A DNA stretch of 5,758 nt, from assembly GCA_021811525.1 (NCBI GenBank), contig JAJZOK010000013.1, positions 1 to 5,758 of the forward strand, in the 5' to 3' direction. How positions within the stretch are numbered: position 1 is the stretch's first letter; every line of letters starts with the position of its first letter. Below, in pieces: positions 4,313-5,758 of this stretch. The notes below the pieces were generated by a model. It had not been told where the DNA came from and searched no databases. It worked only from the letters and a program-made list of their open reading frames with translations. The position numbers were made by a program, and so were the translations under genes. The stretch comes from Thermoplasmata archaeon (GTDB lineage: Archaea > Thermoplasmatota > Thermoplasmata > Thermoplasmatales > Thermoplasmataceae).

Positions 4313-4659
4313 GCCATCTTTCAACCTTTCTTCTAATGGCTCATATGAAGCTGGTAACGGACTCTTCTTCATCAGGCCTGAATGGCAATACCATCCTGGT
4401 AAGTATCTGGAACCTTGTGATGGGATTCATCAAAGGGATCGTGAGTGCAGTAGTGGGTGCAGCTTCCAACATCATCTATGCAATGGGATCTGCATTCCAG
4501 CAGATCCTCTTTGCGTGGGCCTCAAGTGCTGCTTCTTACGGCATATGGAGCTTCCTGATGGCTGGCATCTCTCTTGTTCTGACATTCTTCATTGTCTACT
4601 TTGTAATGGACTTCGTAGGTGCTGAAAAGGACGTTGAAGGACTGGAGGAAGCCCTTTAG
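4309..4659 (+). CDS. Small membrane protein with acidic C-terminus, 116 residues
   Basis: ATG 4309 overlaps the previous stop (ATGA) and has GGAGG at 4295-4299, 9 bases upstream. A later in-frame ATG at 4339 lacks such a site. The product has a Ser-rich N-terminal region, a hydrophobic or amphipathic segment rich in Gly/Ala (about 28-60), a weakly hydrophobic stretch (61-76) and a strong membrane helix (about 78-101), ending in the acidic tail GAEKDVEGLEEAL. The order of amphipathic segment, C-terminal membrane helix and charged KD-containing tail is shared with the next protein. It could be a pore or scaffold subunit of a membrane complex. No known family is recognised; membrane location is well supported. 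Confidence 0.87.
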   Translation: MSHLSTFLLMAHMKLVTDSSSSGLNGNTILVSIWNLVMGFIKGIVSAVVGAASNIIYAMGSAFQQILFAWASSAASYGIWSFLMAGISLVLTFFIVYFVMDFVGAEKDVEGLEEAL

Positions 4660-4998
4660 ATGTGCCAGTCCGTATGGTATAATCCCACTACCTGGGGGTG
4701 CGGTGTCTCCAATGCATGGAATTCACTCTCTACAGCATTCCAGAATAAGGTTGCAGGCCCCTTCGTAACGGCACTGATGCACCTTTTCTTCTCGCTCATT
4801 CACATAGTGGTTTATGCCATACTTGACGGGCTTTCCACCCTTATCAAGACAGAACTTTCATTGATAACAGATGTTTCAAAGTCTCTTGGAATATTTTCAC
4901 TGCCTGTTTTTGCTGGCCTTTTCGTGATGTTCTTCTCAATTATGTTTCTTGTTGCAGGAGAGATGAAAGATATTCCAGTTCTGGACGTGTTTGCATGA
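4660..4998 (+). CDS. Small membrane protein with Cys-Trp-rich N-terminus, 112 residues
   Basis: ATG 4660 directly follows the previous stop (TAG 4657-4659), with GGAGG at 4645-4649 inside the upstream gene's LEEAL codons (10-base spacing). The first 30 residues are unusual: MCQSVWYNPTTWGCGVSNAW has two Cys (C2, C14) and three Trp. Membrane helices follow at about 35-55 and 78-99, separated by an amphipathic stretch DGLSTLIKTELSLITDVSKSL (56-76). The tail EMKDIPVLDVFA is short. C2 and C14 could form a disulfide if the N-terminus faces outward, or C2 might be modified; both are guesses. Overlap with the next gene is ATGA. It resembles the preceding gene product in size and order of segments. 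Family unknown. Confidence 0.87.
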   Translation: MCQSVWYNPTTWGCGVSNAWNSLSTAFQNKVAGPFVTALMHLFFSLIHIVVYAILDGLSTLIKTELSLITDVSKSLGIFSLPVFAGLFVMFFSIMFLVAGEMKDIPVLDVFA

Positions 4999-5758
4999 AT
5001 ATAACAAAAGGAAAGTTGCTGGTTCCGTTGATTGTCTCAATAATCGCCCTTCTAGTTCTGGTAAGCTTCAGCCCCATGGCTTCTGACATAAATGCAAAGG
5101 CTGAAATCTCAACAAACAACCAGACCATATGGATTTACCAGGGACACAGGTTGCTTTACCATGGACCTGGGAATGCAAACAACGATTCATTCTCCATTGG
5201 CACCATTACGCAGGATGCTGGTGAGCCCATCACCTACAATGCGACCATATACCAGCCGGATTGGGAAATAGATGGTGCCAATCTCTATTCTGGATCATCC
5301 CATACTTTGGATTTATCTCCGGGTAATTACTCATATGATGCGACCAGGGCCCTGCCACAGCTTCTCGGTTATGTTAACCTGGAAACGGGTACAAAATATT
5401 CTGTGAGCTGGAATATCACAACTGTCAGCTCTCCAAGCCCGCAGATAAATGCACCCGTGAGCATTGACAAGGGCACGCCAGTATTGTTCCAGGGAAGTGC
5501 AACCGGCGGCATTGGATCTGAATACAACTACAGCTGGAATTTTGGCAACGGGATCACCTCAACGCTCCAGGATCCCACAGTAACATTCAGCCATAAGGGC
5601 ACTTACCAGGTCAACCTCACGGCATCTGACTACACCGGTGGTTACGGTAATGCCACCCTGAACGTTACAGTGGGAGCTCCTCCTTCTGTCTCATATACAC
5701 CCCACACCACAACTCTCAGGCCAGCGGAAAACTCATCCGCAACCATGCTGAACGTGAA
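4995..5758 (+). CDS. Secreted or anchored PKD-domain surface protein (3' end outside window)
   Basis: ATG 4995 overlaps the previous stop (ATGA). No ribosome site lies close by, so initiation probably depends on coupling. The frame stays open to the end, giving 254 full codons. A basic start (MNITKGK) and hydrophobic core (LLVPLIVSIIALLVLVSF, 8-25) form a signal peptide or anchor, possibly cleaved near residues 28-35. A beta-rich region (about 36-148) precedes a PKD-type immunoglobulin-like domain (about 154-227) with core YSWNFGNG (179-186), then DPTVTFSHKGTYQVNLT. The usual WDFGDG reads WNFGNG here. Nine or so N-x-S/T sequons (N42, 82, 111, 140, 178, 207, 219, 223, 246) suggest dense glycosylation. 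PKD domains mediate adhesion in archaeal surface proteins. It probably acts outside the cell as a stalk, spike or adhesin of this assembly. Confidence 0.9.
   Translation, partial: MNITKGKLLVPLIVSIIALLVLVSFSPMASDINAKAEISTNNQTIWIYQGHRLLYHGPGNANNDSFSIGTITQDAGEPITYNATIYQPDWEIDGANLYSGSSHTLDLSPGNYSYDATRALPQLLGYVNLETGTKYSVSWNITTVSSPSPQINAPVSIDKGTPVLFQGSATGGIGSEYNYSWNFGNGITSTLQDPTVTFSHKGTYQVNLTASDYTGGYGNATLNVTVGAPPSVSYTPHTTTLRPAENSSATMLNV

Overview
The window most likely comes from an archaeon and looks like accessory DNA such as a plasmid, integrated element or virus rather than core chromosome. Signs of an archaeon are an AT-rich TATA-like promoter in the one clearly promoter-like gap, strong GGAGG-type ribosome sites at most genes, ribbon-helix-helix-like and winged-helix small regulators, heavy use of AGG/AGA for arginine, and surface proteins loaded with N-glycosylation sequons and a PKD domain. 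The Thermoplasmatales and their relatives fit best, but this is an inference from style, not from a marker gene. All credible genes lie on the + strand. I see no rRNA, tRNA, CRISPR array, transposase, integrase, polymerase or recognisable replication gene.

Region 1 (1-628) is the tail of an operon: the C-terminus of an unknown hydrophilic protein, a 46-residue mini-gene and a 109-residue unknown protein, each overlapping the next by a few bases. Region 2 (629-866) is the only large non-coding gap. It holds two near-identical 29-bp direct repeats, each with an internal inverted repeat, then a perfect AT-rich palindrome that probably carries the TATA box, then a pyrimidine tract with three T5 runs.

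Region 3 (867-3067) is a tightly packed run of small cytoplasmic genes. It begins with a 280-residue protein with a ribbon-helix-helix-like N-terminus and coiled coil. Two small Cys/His-rich proteins follow whose metal-binding half-sites are in opposite order. After them come a protein with LPTGQVSWHIP and WDGH motifs, a small basic protein, a 50-residue mini-gene, and a winged-helix protein whose only plausible full-length start is a non-canonical ATA. The genes are chained by 1-4 base overlaps or gaps of 2-4 bases, so translational coupling is likely. One junction hides its ribosome site and start codon in a perfect inverted repeat.

Region 4 (3068-3147) is an 80-bp leader with an 11-bp stem and competing alternative pairings just before a ribosome site. 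Region 5 (3148-5758) encodes five envelope proteins in a row: a glycosylation-rich two-helix protein, a four-helix protein, two small membrane proteins, and a secreted or anchored PKD-domain protein that runs off the end of the window. The layout suggests a regulatory block (region 3) in front of a cell-surface or membrane machine (region 5). That machine could be a conjugation or secretion complex, a virus membrane and spike module, or an adhesive surface assembly; the window alone does not decide.
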